Part shown: piece after piece, positions 1-6,628 of the stretch
How the letters are laid out: each line of letters begins with the position of its first letter
Numbering within the stretch: the stretch's first letter is position 1
NCBI GenBank assembly: GCA_046732895.1
Contig: JBKPNZ010000020.1
Coordinates: 1-9,331, forward strand
DNA length: 9,331 nt
Direction: 5' to 3'
DNA from: JBKPNZ01 sp046732895
Lineage (GTDB): Bacteria; Actinomycetota; Thermoleophilia; Solirubrobacterales; 70-9
Program-made: the position numbers and the translations under genes
The notes under the pieces: model-generated
What the model was told of the DNA's origin: nothing
Database searches by the model: none
What the model saw: only the letters and a program-made list of their open reading frames with translations

Positions 1-309
1 GGGCGGGCGCTGCTCAAGCGCCTCTATGACGACGTCGCGGACATCGCCGTGGTGGAGCAGGAGCCCCTGCAGGAGGGCCGCAACATGCACATGCTCGTGG
101 CGCCGCTGCGAGAGGGCGCGGCCAGGCCCAAGCCTCCGCGCGCCTTCCAGGAACCTGCGGCCGCCGCGCCGGCACCCGCCCAGGAGCCCGCCGCGAACGA
201 GGAACCCGTCGAGGCCGAGGCCCCCGCCGAGCCCGAGGCCGCCGGGGATGAGGCCGAGGAGGCCGCCGCCGCGGCCGAGGAGGAATCAGCCGCATCCGCC
301 TCCGGGTGA
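1..309 (+). CDS. infC: Translation initiation factor IF-3, C-terminal part (5' end outside window)
   Basis: IF-3 binds the 30S subunit, keeps it apart from 50S and checks initiator tRNA and start-codon pairing. Only the last 102 residues are present. Fragment residues 1–36 are the end of the IF3 C-terminal domain: GRALLKRLYDDVADIAVVEQ, followed by EPLQEGRNMHMLVAPL, the usual final strand. Typical bacterial IF3 stops close to this point. Here about 66 further residues follow, almost all Ala, Glu and Pro, with no predicted fold; the first ten carry some Arg and Lys and the rest is acidic. The frame ends at TGA 307–309, with a second TGA directly behind it. The gene heads the usual infC–rpmI–rplT cluster. 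Identity is secure from the domain and its neighbours; the role of the tail is unknown. Confidence 0.93.
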   Translation, partial: GRALLKRLYDDVADIAVVEQEPLQEGRNMHMLVAPLREGAARPKPPRAFQEPAAAAPAPAQEPAANEEPVEAEAPAEPEAAGDEAEEAAAAAEEESAASASG

Positions 310-366
310 TGAGCGTCCACTCGGCTTGATTTGATTCCCTTCACCGTCACGCACGAGAACAGGTTC

Positions 367-558
367 ATGGACGCGAAGGTGCCGATCAAGGCGGCGACGG
401 CGGCCAAGGGCGGTGACGGCGTCGGGCTCTGGATGGGGTCGTGGCTCGACGACGGCGACGGAGTGCCGGAGGATCCGAGCAGCTCGGACGACGACTAGGT
501 CTGCCAGCCGCCCTACATCAGCCTGTTCCGGATCAAGGGCGGCCCGCCGGCGCCCTGA
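367..558 (+). pseudogene. Possible small gene broken by an in-frame TAG, between infC and rpmI
   Basis: The 322-base gap between infC and rpmI contains one frame with gene-like codon use. It opens at ATG 367 (TTG 331 is also possible), runs 43 codons to TAG 496–498 after three Asp codons, then continues in the same frame for 19 codons to TGA 556–558. Nearly all third positions are G or C on both sides of the TAG. The first part includes KVPIKAATAAKGG and GVGLWMGSWLDD; the part after the TAG reads VCQPPYISLFRIKGG. I do not recognise the product. There is no strong ribosome-binding site, only AGG at 361–363. It could be a decayed gene, a real 43-residue protein, a sequencing error at the TAG, or chance in high-G+C DNA. 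The remainder of the gap holds the hairpin at 576–610 and nothing else I can name. Confidence 0.3.
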
Positions 559-575
559 GCGCGGAATGCCGTTCT

Positions 576-610
576 CGAGCCCGCTCGCCCATGACGTGTG
601 AGCGGGCTCG
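576..610 (+). promoter_or_regulatory. Perfect 11-bp hairpin just upstream of rpmI
   Basis: CGAGCCCGCTC (576–586) is exactly complementary to GAGCGGGCTCG (600–610), with a 13-base loop; one G·U and one C–G pair can extend the stem inward. It ends 21 bases before the rpmI ATG and is not followed by a T-run, so it is a poor intrinsic terminator. In E. coli and in Firmicutes the rpmI–rplT genes are controlled by L20 binding to mRNA structures near this position. A comparable operator is possible, but I cannot match this hairpin to a known L20 site. It could also be a processing or stability element between infC and rpmI. Confidence 0.5.
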
Positions 611-631
611 TCTGCTTCAATAGCCGATCCC

Positions 632-841
632 ATGCCCAAGATGAAGACCCACTCGGGCGCCAAGAAGCGCTTCCGCAAGACCGCCACGGGCAAGCTCCGC
701 GGGCGCCGTGCGTACTCGACCCACATCCTCGAGAAGAAGACGCCCAAGCGGAAGCGGCGGATGGCGCGGCCGGTCAAGATCAAGCGCCAGGACGCCGGGC
801 GGGTGAACACGCTGCTCGGCGGCAAGCGGGGCGGGCGATGA
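632..841 (+). CDS. rpmI: 50S ribosomal protein L35
   Basis: Small, very basic protein of the large ribosomal subunit, bound to 23S rRNA. The 69 residues match the family from end to end: MPKMKTHSGAKKRFRKTATG at the start, RRAYSTHILEKKTPKRKRR in the middle and a Lys/Arg-rich end. The length is a few residues above the usual 64–66. The ATG at 632 is the only sensible start; no clear Shine-Dalgarno sequence precedes it, and a stable hairpin lies 21 bases upstream, which may matter for translation control. Its TGA overlaps the rplT start as ATGA, so the two ribosomal proteins are probably translationally coupled. Confidence 0.97.
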   Translation: MPKMKTHSGAKKRFRKTATGKLRGRRAYSTHILEKKTPKRKRRMARPVKIKRQDAGRVNTLLGGKRGGR

Positions 842-1197
842 GCCGCGCCACGAACGCCGTCGCCCGGCATCGGCGGCGCAAGAAGGTACTGAAGCAGGCG
901 CGCGGCTATTACGGGCGCAAGCATTCGAGCTACCGCTTCGCGAAGGAGCAAGTCCAGCGCTCGGGCCGCTACGCATATCGCGACAGGCGTCGGCGCAAGC
1001 GCGACTTCCGCCGGCTCTGGATCGTGCGCATCAACGCCGCCGCCCGCGCCGAGGGCATGAGCTACTCCGAGCTGATGCACGGCCTGCGCCTGGCCGAGGT
1101 CGAGGTCGACCGCAAGATGCTGGCCGACATCGCGGTCCGCGACCGCGATGCCTTCCGCCGATTTGCCGAGACTGCCCGGGAGGCGACGGCTGCCTGA
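838..1197 (+). CDS. rplT: 50S ribosomal protein L20
   Basis: L20 binds 23S rRNA early in 50S assembly and in many bacteria represses its own operon. The product is 119 residues, the normal size. It begins MSRATNAVARHRRRKKVLKQ, continues ARGYYGRKHSSYRFAKEQV and RRKRDFRRLWIVRINAAAR, and carries the YSELMHGLRLAEVEVDRKML segment of the C-terminal domain. The start at 838 is set by alignment with the family and by the 4-base overlap with rpmI; the frame is open further upstream, to 598, but that stretch is the out-of-frame shadow of rpmI. A terminator follows 29 bases after the stop, so this is probably the last gene of the infC unit. Confidence 0.97.
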   Translation: MSRATNAVARHRRRKKVLKQARGYYGRKHSSYRFAKEQVQRSGRYAYRDRRRRKRDFRRLWIVRINAAARAEGMSYSELMHGLRLAEVEVDRKMLADIAVRDRDAFRRFAETAREATAA

Positions 1198-1226
1198 GAA
1201 CCACCAAGGCCGACGACGACTCCACC

Positions 1227-1251
1227 GGGCGCCCAGCGAGGCGCCCTTTTT
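1227..1251 (+). terminator. Intrinsic terminator after rplT
   Basis: GGGCGCC (1227–1233) pairs perfectly with GGCGCCC (1240–1246) around a 6-base loop and is followed directly by five T residues (1247–1251). This is a conventional Rho-independent terminator. It separates the ribosomal-protein unit from the methyltransferase–pheST–arg unit, whose promoter would have to lie within or close to 1198–1275. I could not pick out a convincing promoter there. Confidence 0.85.
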
Positions 1252-1275
1252 CGTTCTGAGGCCGGGCCACGCAAC

Positions 1276-1971
1276 ATGATCACGAGCAAGGACAACGAGA
1301 AGCTGAAGCTCATCCGCAGGCTGCAGCAGCGCAAGCACCGCGAGCGCGAGGGACTCTTCGTCGCCGAGGGCGAGGATCTGCTCGAGGCCGCCGCGAAGGC
1401 CGGGGTCGAACCCGAGCTCGTGCTCGTCGCCCACGAGGACATCGACCCGAAGCTCCTCGACGCCGTCAGCACGCTCGGCTCGGGCACGCGCGTGCTGGGC
1501 GTCTTCCGCGAGCGCTGGTCGGCTCCGGGCGGAGGGCTTGGGACCTACCTCCACGGAGTCGGCGATCCGGGGAACGTCGGCACCGTGATCCGTGCCGCCC
1601 ACGCCCTCGCCGACGGCCCCGTGGTGCTCGGCCCAGGGTGTGCGGATCCCTACTCACCGAAGGCCGTGCGGGCGAGCATGGGATCGATCTTCGCGCGGCC
1701 GCCGGCCCGGGCCATGCTCGCGGATCTCGGTGCCCGCACTCTCGCCCTGATCCCTGAGGCAGAGGCGACGCTGGCCGAGGTCGAGCTCGAGCCGCCGCTC
1801 GTGCTCTGCCTGGGCGCCGAGCGCGAGGGCCTGCCGGCGGACGTCACCGGGGCCGCCGACGCCGTCGCGCGAATCCCGTTGCGGCCGGACGGCCCCGATT
1901 CGCTCAACGTGGCGATGGCCGCGACGGTGGCGCTCTACGAGGTCGCAAATAGGATGGCCGCCCATGCCTGA
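1276..1971 (+). CDS. TrmH/SpoU-family RNA 2'-O-methyltransferase
   Basis: Probable S-adenosylmethionine-dependent ribose methylase acting on rRNA or tRNA. Of 231 residues, about 1–75 form a short substrate-binding region (VAEGEDLLEAAAKAGVEPEL) and about 90–231 the knotted SPOUT domain. All three SpoU motifs are present: motif 1 DPGNVGTVIR with its Arg, followed by DPYSPKAVRASMGSIF; motif 2 LCLGAEREGLP; motif 3 IPLRPDGPDSLNVAMAATVA ending in LYE. The ATG at 1276 has only a weak ribosome-binding site. The stop overlaps pheS by 8 bases. Actinobacteria often carry a tsnR-like or rlmB-like gene at this place, but the target nucleotide cannot be read from sequence, so I give no symbol. Confidence 0.92.
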   Translation: MITSKDNEKLKLIRRLQQRKHREREGLFVAEGEDLLEAAAKAGVEPELVLVAHEDIDPKLLDAVSTLGSGTRVLGVFRERWSAPGGGLGTYLHGVGDPGNVGTVIRAAHALADGPVVLGPGCADPYSPKAVRASMGSIFARPPARAMLADLGARTLALIPEAEATLAEVELEPPLVLCLGAEREGLPADVTGAADAVARIPLRPDGPDSLNVAMAATVALYEVANRMAAHA

Positions 1972-3079
1972 ATCGCTCGATCGCATCGCCGCCCTGCGAC
2001 AGGAGGCGGAGGCAGCAATCGGTGCCGCCGCGGACGCCGAGGCGCTCGAAGAGCTCCGCGTGCGTTACCTCGGCCGGAAGTCCGAGCTCACCGGGGTGCT
2101 GCGCGGCATCGGCGCGCTGCCTCCAGACGAGCGCGGACTCGTGGGCTCGACTGCAAACGAGGCGCGGCAGGCGCTCGAAGCCCTGCTTGTCGCGCGCCGC
2201 GGCGAGCTCGAGGGCGCCGAGCTCGAGGCGACCCTCGCCGCTGACGCCCTCGACGTGACGCTGCCCGGAACGCCCCCTGTGGCCACGGGCCACCTCCACC
2301 TGATCACGCAGACGCGGCGCGAGATCGCGGACATCTTCGTCGGCCTCGGATATCGGGTGCTGGAGGGGCCCGAGATCGAGCACGACTACTACAACTTCAC
2401 CGCGCTCAACCATCCCCCGGGCCACCCGGCGCGGATGGTTCAGGACACCTTCTACGTCGACCCGTCCTCCCTCCCAGAAGGCGTGGTGAACGAGCAGGGG
2501 CTGCCGCCCGGGCCGCGCGACGTGCTCCTGCGCACGCACACATCACCGATGCAGGTGCGCGCGATGGAGATCCACAAACCGCCCATCTACATCATCGTGC
2601 CGGGCACCGTCTACCGCCGCGACTCGGACGCGACGCACACGCCGATGTTCTCCCAGGTGGAGGGTCTCGCGGTGGGGGAGGGCATCACGCTCGCCGACCT
2701 CGCCGGGACGCTCCAGGAGCTTGCCAGGGCGATCTTCGGCCCGGAGCGCAGGACGCGACTGAAGCCCGACTTCTTCCCGTTCACCGAGCCCTCGGTCCAG
2801 GTCGACGTCTCGTGCTTCGCGTGTGGCGGCACGGGGTCGCTGCCGGACGGTTCCCGCGATCCCCTGTGCAAGGGCACCGGCTGGATCGAGATCCTCGGCG
2901 CGGGCATGGTCGATCCGAACGTGCTCGGGTTCGTGAAGTCAAACGGCTACGACCCCGACCGGGTCCAGGGTTTCGCCTTCGGCATGGGGATCGAGCGGAT
3001 CGCGATGTTGAAGCACGGCGTCCCCGACCTGCGGATCTTCTTCGAGAACGACGTGCGCTTCCTGGAGCAGTTCTCATGA
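1964..3079 (+). CDS. pheS: Phenylalanine–tRNA ligase alpha subunit
   Basis: Catalytic subunit of the alpha2-beta2 enzyme that charges tRNA-Phe. The protein is 371 residues. About 1–85 is the N-terminal coiled coil (LRVRYLGRKSELTGVLRGIG), and the class II catalytic core follows: GHLHLITQTRREIADIF, HPARMVQDTFYV, LRTHTSPMQVRAM, motif 2 VYRRDSDATHTPMFSQVEG and motif 3 GFAFGMGIERIAMLKHGVPD. The ATG at 1964 has AGGA at 1951–1954 and overlaps the methyltransferase gene by 8 bases. One part is odd. The Cys-rich loop, normally CxxC-x4-CxxC followed by a Lys, here has C284, C287 and C302 only; the third Cys is replaced by Ser292 and about seven residues are added before C302. The codons for that insertion form a hairpin-prone stretch (2833–2864). 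Confidence 0.97.
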   Translation: MPESLDRIAALRQEAEAAIGAAADAEALEELRVRYLGRKSELTGVLRGIGALPPDERGLVGSTANEARQALEALLVARRGELEGAELEATLAADALDVTLPGTPPVATGHLHLITQTRREIADIFVGLGYRVLEGPEIEHDYYNFTALNHPPGHPARMVQDTFYVDPSSLPEGVVNEQGLPPGPRDVLLRTHTSPMQVRAMEIHKPPIYIIVPGTVYRRDSDATHTPMFSQVEGLAVGEGITLADLAGTLQELARAIFGPERRTRLKPDFFPFTEPSVQVDVSCFACGGTGSLPDGSRDPLCKGTGWIEILGAGMVDPNVLGFVKSNGYDPDRVQGFAFGMGIERIAMLKHGVPDLRIFFENDVRFLEQFS

Positions 3080-5586
3080 AGGTCCCCTTCTCCTGGCTGC
3101 GCGAGTACTGCGACCCCGGCCTGCCGGTCGAGGAGGTCGCCGAGCTCCTGTCGATGCGTGCGATCGAGGTCGAGCGGATCGGCCACGTGGGCGTCCCTTC
3201 GGGCGACGGCTTCGTCGTCGGCCGCGTGCTGTCGACCGAGAAGCACCCGAACGCTGATCGCCTCTCCGTCTGCGAGGTGGAGACCGGGGACGGGACCAGG
3301 ACGATCGTCTGCGGGGCGCCCAACGTGGCGGCGGGGCAGGTCGTGCCGGTCGGGCTGCCGGGAGCCGTCATGCCCGGCGGCCAGGAGCTTGGCCGGGCGA
3401 AGCTCCGCGGCGTCGTCTCCGACGGGATGATCCTGTCGGAGGCGGAGCTCCAGTTGGGCGTCGATGCCGACGGCATCATCGTCCTGGCGGAACAAATGCC
3501 CGCCACCTCCTCCGCTTCGCGTCCGGGGGTGTCGGGGGCTGAGGAGAGCTGGGTTCCCGGCACTTCCCTGGCCGAGGTCCTGCCGATCGCCGAATCGGTT
3601 CTCGAACTCGACCTGAATCCGAATCGCTCCGACTGCTTCGGGGTCTACGGCGTCGCCCGGGAGGTCCACGCGATCACCGGTGCACCGCTTGCGTCGCCTC
3701 CGTGGGAAGGGGACGCCGAGGCCACCGGGGAGGGAGAGGCATCCGATTACGCGTCGGTCAACGTCGAGGTGCCCCAGCTTTGCCCGCGCTTCACGGCCCG
3801 CGTCTTCACCGACGTGCGAATCAGTCCCTCGCCGCTCTGGATGAAGGCGCGCCTCGTCGCTGCCGGCCAGCGGCCCATCTCGAACGTCGTGGACGTCACC
3901 AACTACGTGATGCTCCTGACCGCGCAGCCGCTTCACGCCTTCGACCTCGACCAGGTGCCCGGCGGGGAGCTCATCGTCCGCGCGGCGCGCGGCGGGGAGA
4001 AGATGACGACCCTGGACGGCGTCGAGCGGACACTCGACGCCGAGACGGTGCTGGTCTGCGACCGCAACGGCCCGACCGGCATCGCGGGCATCATGGGCGG
4101 CCAGGTCTCGGAGCTTTCCGACCAGACGACCCGGGTCCTGCTCGAGGTCGCGAACTGGAACGGCGTCAACATCCTGCGGACGTCCGGACTGCTCGGACTC
4201 CGCTCGGAGGCCTCGACCCGCTTCGAAAAGCAGCTGCACCCAGAGCTTGCGATGCGTGCCCAGCGCGTCGCCTCCCGGCTCCTCGTCGAGATGGGCGCGG
4301 CGCTCGTGCCCGGAACGATCGACGAGGCCGCCGACATCCCGGCGCCGCACGTGGTCTCGCTGCACGGCGCGAGGGTCGCGGGAATCCTCGGCATCGAGGT
4401 GGGCCGTGATGAGGCCGCGACGTCCCTCGAGCGGCTGGGCTTCGGGGTGGAGGCCGAGGGCGACGAGGACTTGACGGCGACGATCACCCCTGAGCGCCAC
4501 TACGACGTGACTCGGGAGATCGACCTCGTCGAGGAGGTGGGGCGCCTCCACGGCTTCGATCGCCTGCCGCGCACGCTCCCTGCGCAGGGCGACCGCGCCG
4601 GTGGGCGCACCCGTGACCAGCGTCTGCGCCGGCGGGTCGAGGATTCGGCGACCGACCTCGGATTCGACGAGGCGGTCACCTGGGGCTTCGTCGCGCCGGA
4701 CCTTGCCGATCGCCTCCGGCTGCCGGCCGACGATCCGCGCCGCGCGGGAGTCGCAATCGCCAACCCGCTTTCCGAGGAGCAGTCCGTGATGCGCACCACC
4801 CTTCTCGGCGGGCTGCTCGACGCCGCCCGCCACAACCTCGCCCGTGGAGCCGAGCGGGTGGCGCTCTTCGAATCGGGCCGCGCCTACCTGTCTGAGCCCG
4901 CTCCCCAGGAGGGACAACCGGCAGCCGGCGGCTTCCCCGGTCACATTGCCGCTCCTGTGCGTGAGCCACAGCGGCTCTGCGCCCTTCTGGTCGGTCCCCT
5001 GGTACCGCCGGGCTGGCGCTCGGATGAGCGGTCCGGCGACTTCTACGAGATGAAGGGTGCGCTCGAGGCGATCGCGGCCCGCCTGGATGTGCAGCTCGGC
5101 TACAGCCCGCACCCCGAGCCGTTCCTGGCGCCCGGGCGCGCGGCGGCGGTCGAGCTCGGAGGTGCTCAGGTTGGCTGGCTCGGAGAGCTCCACCCACTCG
5201 TCACGGCTGCCTGGGATCTCCCGAGCGGCGTCGCTTGCGAGGTCGACCTCGCACCTCTTTTCACCGCGGCGCGGTTGGGCGAGGAGCGCTACGAGGACGT
5301 GACCTCCTTCCCGGCCGTGCACGAGGACATTGCGGTTGTCGTCGATCGCTCCGTCCCGGCCGAGAATGTCCGTGAGACGATCCTGAGCGCAGGCGGTGAG
5401 CTGCTTCGCTCCGCCCGGATCTTCGACGTGTACGAGGGCGAGCAGGTGGCGGAGGGCCACCGCAGCCTCGCCCTGCGGCTCACCTACCGCGCTCCGGATC
5501 GAACGCTCACCGATGCGGAGGTCGCCGAGCGCCGGCAGGCGATCAAGGAGGCGCTGGCGGGGATTGGTGGGTCGCTCCGTGAGTGA
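3076..5586 (+). CDS. pheT: Phenylalanine–tRNA ligase beta subunit, carrying an in-frame repeat insertion
   Basis: Non-catalytic subunit that binds tRNA-Phe and hydrolyses mischarged Tyr-tRNA. The protein is 836 residues with the usual domains: start MKVPFSWLREYCDPGLPVEE; EMAP-type tRNA-binding fold at about 48–135 (KHPNADRLSVCEVETGDGTR, CGAPNVAAGQ); B3/4 editing region at about 230–345 (RPISNVVDVTNYVM, QPLHAFDLDQ, GIAGIMGG); B5 at about 425–500; and C-terminal ferredoxin-like anticodon-binding domain at about 742–836 (SFPAVHEDIAVVVDRSVPAE). The start follows GGAG at 3064–3067 and overlaps pheS as ATGA. Residues about 140–158 (MPATSSASRPGVSGAEES) are encoded by a palindromic repeat also found in the arg intergenic regions. 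They lie between GIIVLAE and WVPGTSLAEVL, a position that is a linker after the tRNA-binding fold. The longer open frame upstream of 3076 is only a shadow of pheS. Confidence 0.96.
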   Translation: MKVPFSWLREYCDPGLPVEEVAELLSMRAIEVERIGHVGVPSGDGFVVGRVLSTEKHPNADRLSVCEVETGDGTRTIVCGAPNVAAGQVVPVGLPGAVMPGGQELGRAKLRGVVSDGMILSEAELQLGVDADGIIVLAEQMPATSSASRPGVSGAEESWVPGTSLAEVLPIAESVLELDLNPNRSDCFGVYGVAREVHAITGAPLASPPWEGDAEATGEGEASDYASVNVEVPQLCPRFTARVFTDVRISPSPLWMKARLVAAGQRPISNVVDVTNYVMLLTAQPLHAFDLDQVPGGELIVRAARGGEKMTTLDGVERTLDAETVLVCDRNGPTGIAGIMGGQVSELSDQTTRVLLEVANWNGVNILRTSGLLGLRSEASTRFEKQLHPELAMRAQRVASRLLVEMGAALVPGTIDEAADIPAPHVVSLHGARVAGILGIEVGRDEAATSLERLGFGVEAEGDEDLTATITPERHYDVTREIDLVEEVGRLHGFDRLPRTLPAQGDRAGGRTRDQRLRRRVEDSATDLGFDEAVTWGFVAPDLADRLRLPADDPRRAGVAIANPLSEEQSVMRTTLLGGLLDAARHNLARGAERVALFESGRAYLSEPAPQEGQPAAGGFPGHIAAPVREPQRLCALLVGPLVPPGWRSDERSGDFYEMKGALEAIAARLDVQLGYSPHPEPFLAPGRAAAVELGGAQVGWLGELHPLVTAAWDLPSGVACEVDLAPLFTAARLGEERYEDVTSFPAVHEDIAVVVDRSVPAENVRETILSAGGELLRSARIFDVYEGEQVAEGHRSLALRLTYRAPDRTLTDAEVAERRQAIKEALAGIGGSLRE
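3492..3536. repeat. Palindromic repeat, copy A (inside pheT, in frame)
   Basis: Left edge ACAAATG is followed by the left arm CCCGCCACCTCC (3499–3510), the loop TCCGCTTCGCGTCC (3511–3524) and the right arm CGGGGGTGTCGG plus G (3525–3536... paired through 3536). The 12-bp stem has one mismatch (3503/3532) and one G·U pair. Positions 3492–3512 are identical to 7812–7832 in copy B, and 3508–3526 are identical to 8806–8824 in copy C. The full added segment in pheT is probably about 57 bases (3493–3549), a multiple of three, so the reading frame is kept. GCGGAA before and GCTGAG after might be remnants of a target duplication, but this is weak. Confidence 0.75.
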
Positions 5587-6628
5587 GGGAGCCGGCAGTA
5601 GGCAGGAGGCCTTGAGCAGGCAGCCTCTCGATGGAGAGCCGGAAGCCCGCGTGTTGGTGGCCGGAGCGACTGGGTTCACGGGAGCGCTCGCCGCGCGCCT
5701 CGTCTGGCGCCATCCGCAGCTGGAACTGGTCGCGGCGACCTCGCGTACGGACGCGGGGGCTCGCCTCGATGCCCTCTATCCCCAGCACCGGGTCCCGGTC
5801 GAGCTGAGCGAGCTCGACCTTGCACGCGCGGACGAGGTCGATGCGGCCATCGTCGCGTACCCGCATGGGGCCGCCGCCCCGGTCGTGGCCGAGCTGCGCG
5901 GGCTCGGCGCGTCGGTCGTGGACCTCTCCGCCGACTTTCGCCTGCGTGACCTCCCCGAGTACGAACGCTGGTACGGCCCTCACGGGGATCCGGACCTCCT
6001 GGAGGGCGCCGTCTACGGTCTGACCGAGCTCTACCGCGAGCAGGTTCGGACCGCCGAGCTCGTCGCCAATCCCGGGTGCTATCCCACGGCCGCGCTGCTG
6101 GCGCTTGCGCCCCTGGCCGAGGAGGATCTGGTGGCTGACGTGGTGATCGACGCGAAGTCCGGCGTCTCGGGCGCCGGCCGCGGTGGCGTCGACTTCGCCG
6201 AGATCGCCGAGAACTTCAAGCCCTACGCCACTGAGGGCCATCGGCACTATCCCGAGATCGCCCAGGAGTTGAGATCCCTGGGCGCCAAGGGCCCGGTGTC
6301 GTTCATCCCGCACCTGCTGCCCATCGACCAGGGCCTGCTGGCCAGCTGCTACGTAACCCTCGCTCGTGACGTCACGCCCGCTGAGCTCGAGGAGCTCTAC
6401 CGCGACCGGTATGACGAAGAGCCCTTCGTGGATCTGGCCGCGGTGGCCCCGGGCGTGCGGGAGGTCCGCGACACCAACGCGTGCCGCCTGCACGCCACGC
6501 TGGAGGAGGGAAGCGGCCGCGCCGTCGTCTTCGCGGCGATCGACAACCTGTGGAAGGGGGCGTCGGGCCAGGCCCTCCAGAACCTCAACCTGATGCTCGG
6601 CCTGGACGAGACCGCGGGGCTTGCGTGA
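5579..6628 (+). CDS. argC: N-acetyl-gamma-glutamyl-phosphate reductase
   Basis: NADPH-dependent third step of the acetylated arginine pathway, converting N-acetylglutamyl phosphate to the semialdehyde. Visible features are the nucleotide-binding loop VLVAGATGFTG, VVDLSADFRLRD, the active-site Cys in NPGCYPTAALLALAPL (residue 167 with this start), KSGVSGAGR, GHRHYPEI, FIPHLLPIDQGL and the C-terminal DNLWKGASGQALQNLNLMLG. The start is uncertain. GTG 5579 gives 349 residues, overlaps pheT by 8 bases as the methyltransferase and pheS genes do, and has GGTGGG about 7 bases upstream. TTG 5612 gives 338 residues but its AGGAGG is only 2 bases away. GTG 5651 gives 325 and would clip the first beta strand. 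The end and identity are firm. No terminator separates it from pheT. Confidence 0.93.
   Translation: MSEGAGSRQEALSRQPLDGEPEARVLVAGATGFTGALAARLVWRHPQLELVAATSRTDAGARLDALYPQHRVPVELSELDLARADEVDAAIVAYPHGAAAPVVAELRGLGASVVDLSADFRLRDLPEYERWYGPHGDPDLLEGAVYGLTELYREQVRTAELVANPGCYPTAALLALAPLAEEDLVADVVIDAKSGVSGAGRGGVDFAEIAENFKPYATEGHRHYPEIAQELRSLGAKGPVSFIPHLLPIDQGLLASCYVTLARDVTPAELEELYRDRYDEEPFVDLAAVAPGVREVRDTNACRLHATLEEGSGRAVVFAAIDNLWKGASGQALQNLNLMLGLDETAGLA

Noticed and set aside
413..601. A 62-codon frame in the infC–rpmI gap, GTG start
   Set aside because: Third-position composition is poor compared with the overlapping frame at 367–558, and the peptide is low-complexity Arg/Thr/Ser.
2812..3075. Upstream extension of the pheT frame
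   Set aside because: The sequence here is the end of pheS in another frame; the family start MKVPFSWL is at 3076 with a good ribosome-binding site.
5604..5628. Small inverted repeat GAGGC/GCCTC near the argC start as a regulatory hairpin
   Set aside because: The stem is only about 5 bp and lies in a region that is probably coding; chance is sufficient in this composition.
2947..5679. A 910-codon open frame on the minus strand opposite pheT
   Set aside because: It mirrors the codon bias of pheT, has no family motifs, and the plus strand encodes an unmistakable PheT. Other long minus-strand frames (286–1602, 7848–9314) are shadows for the same reason.
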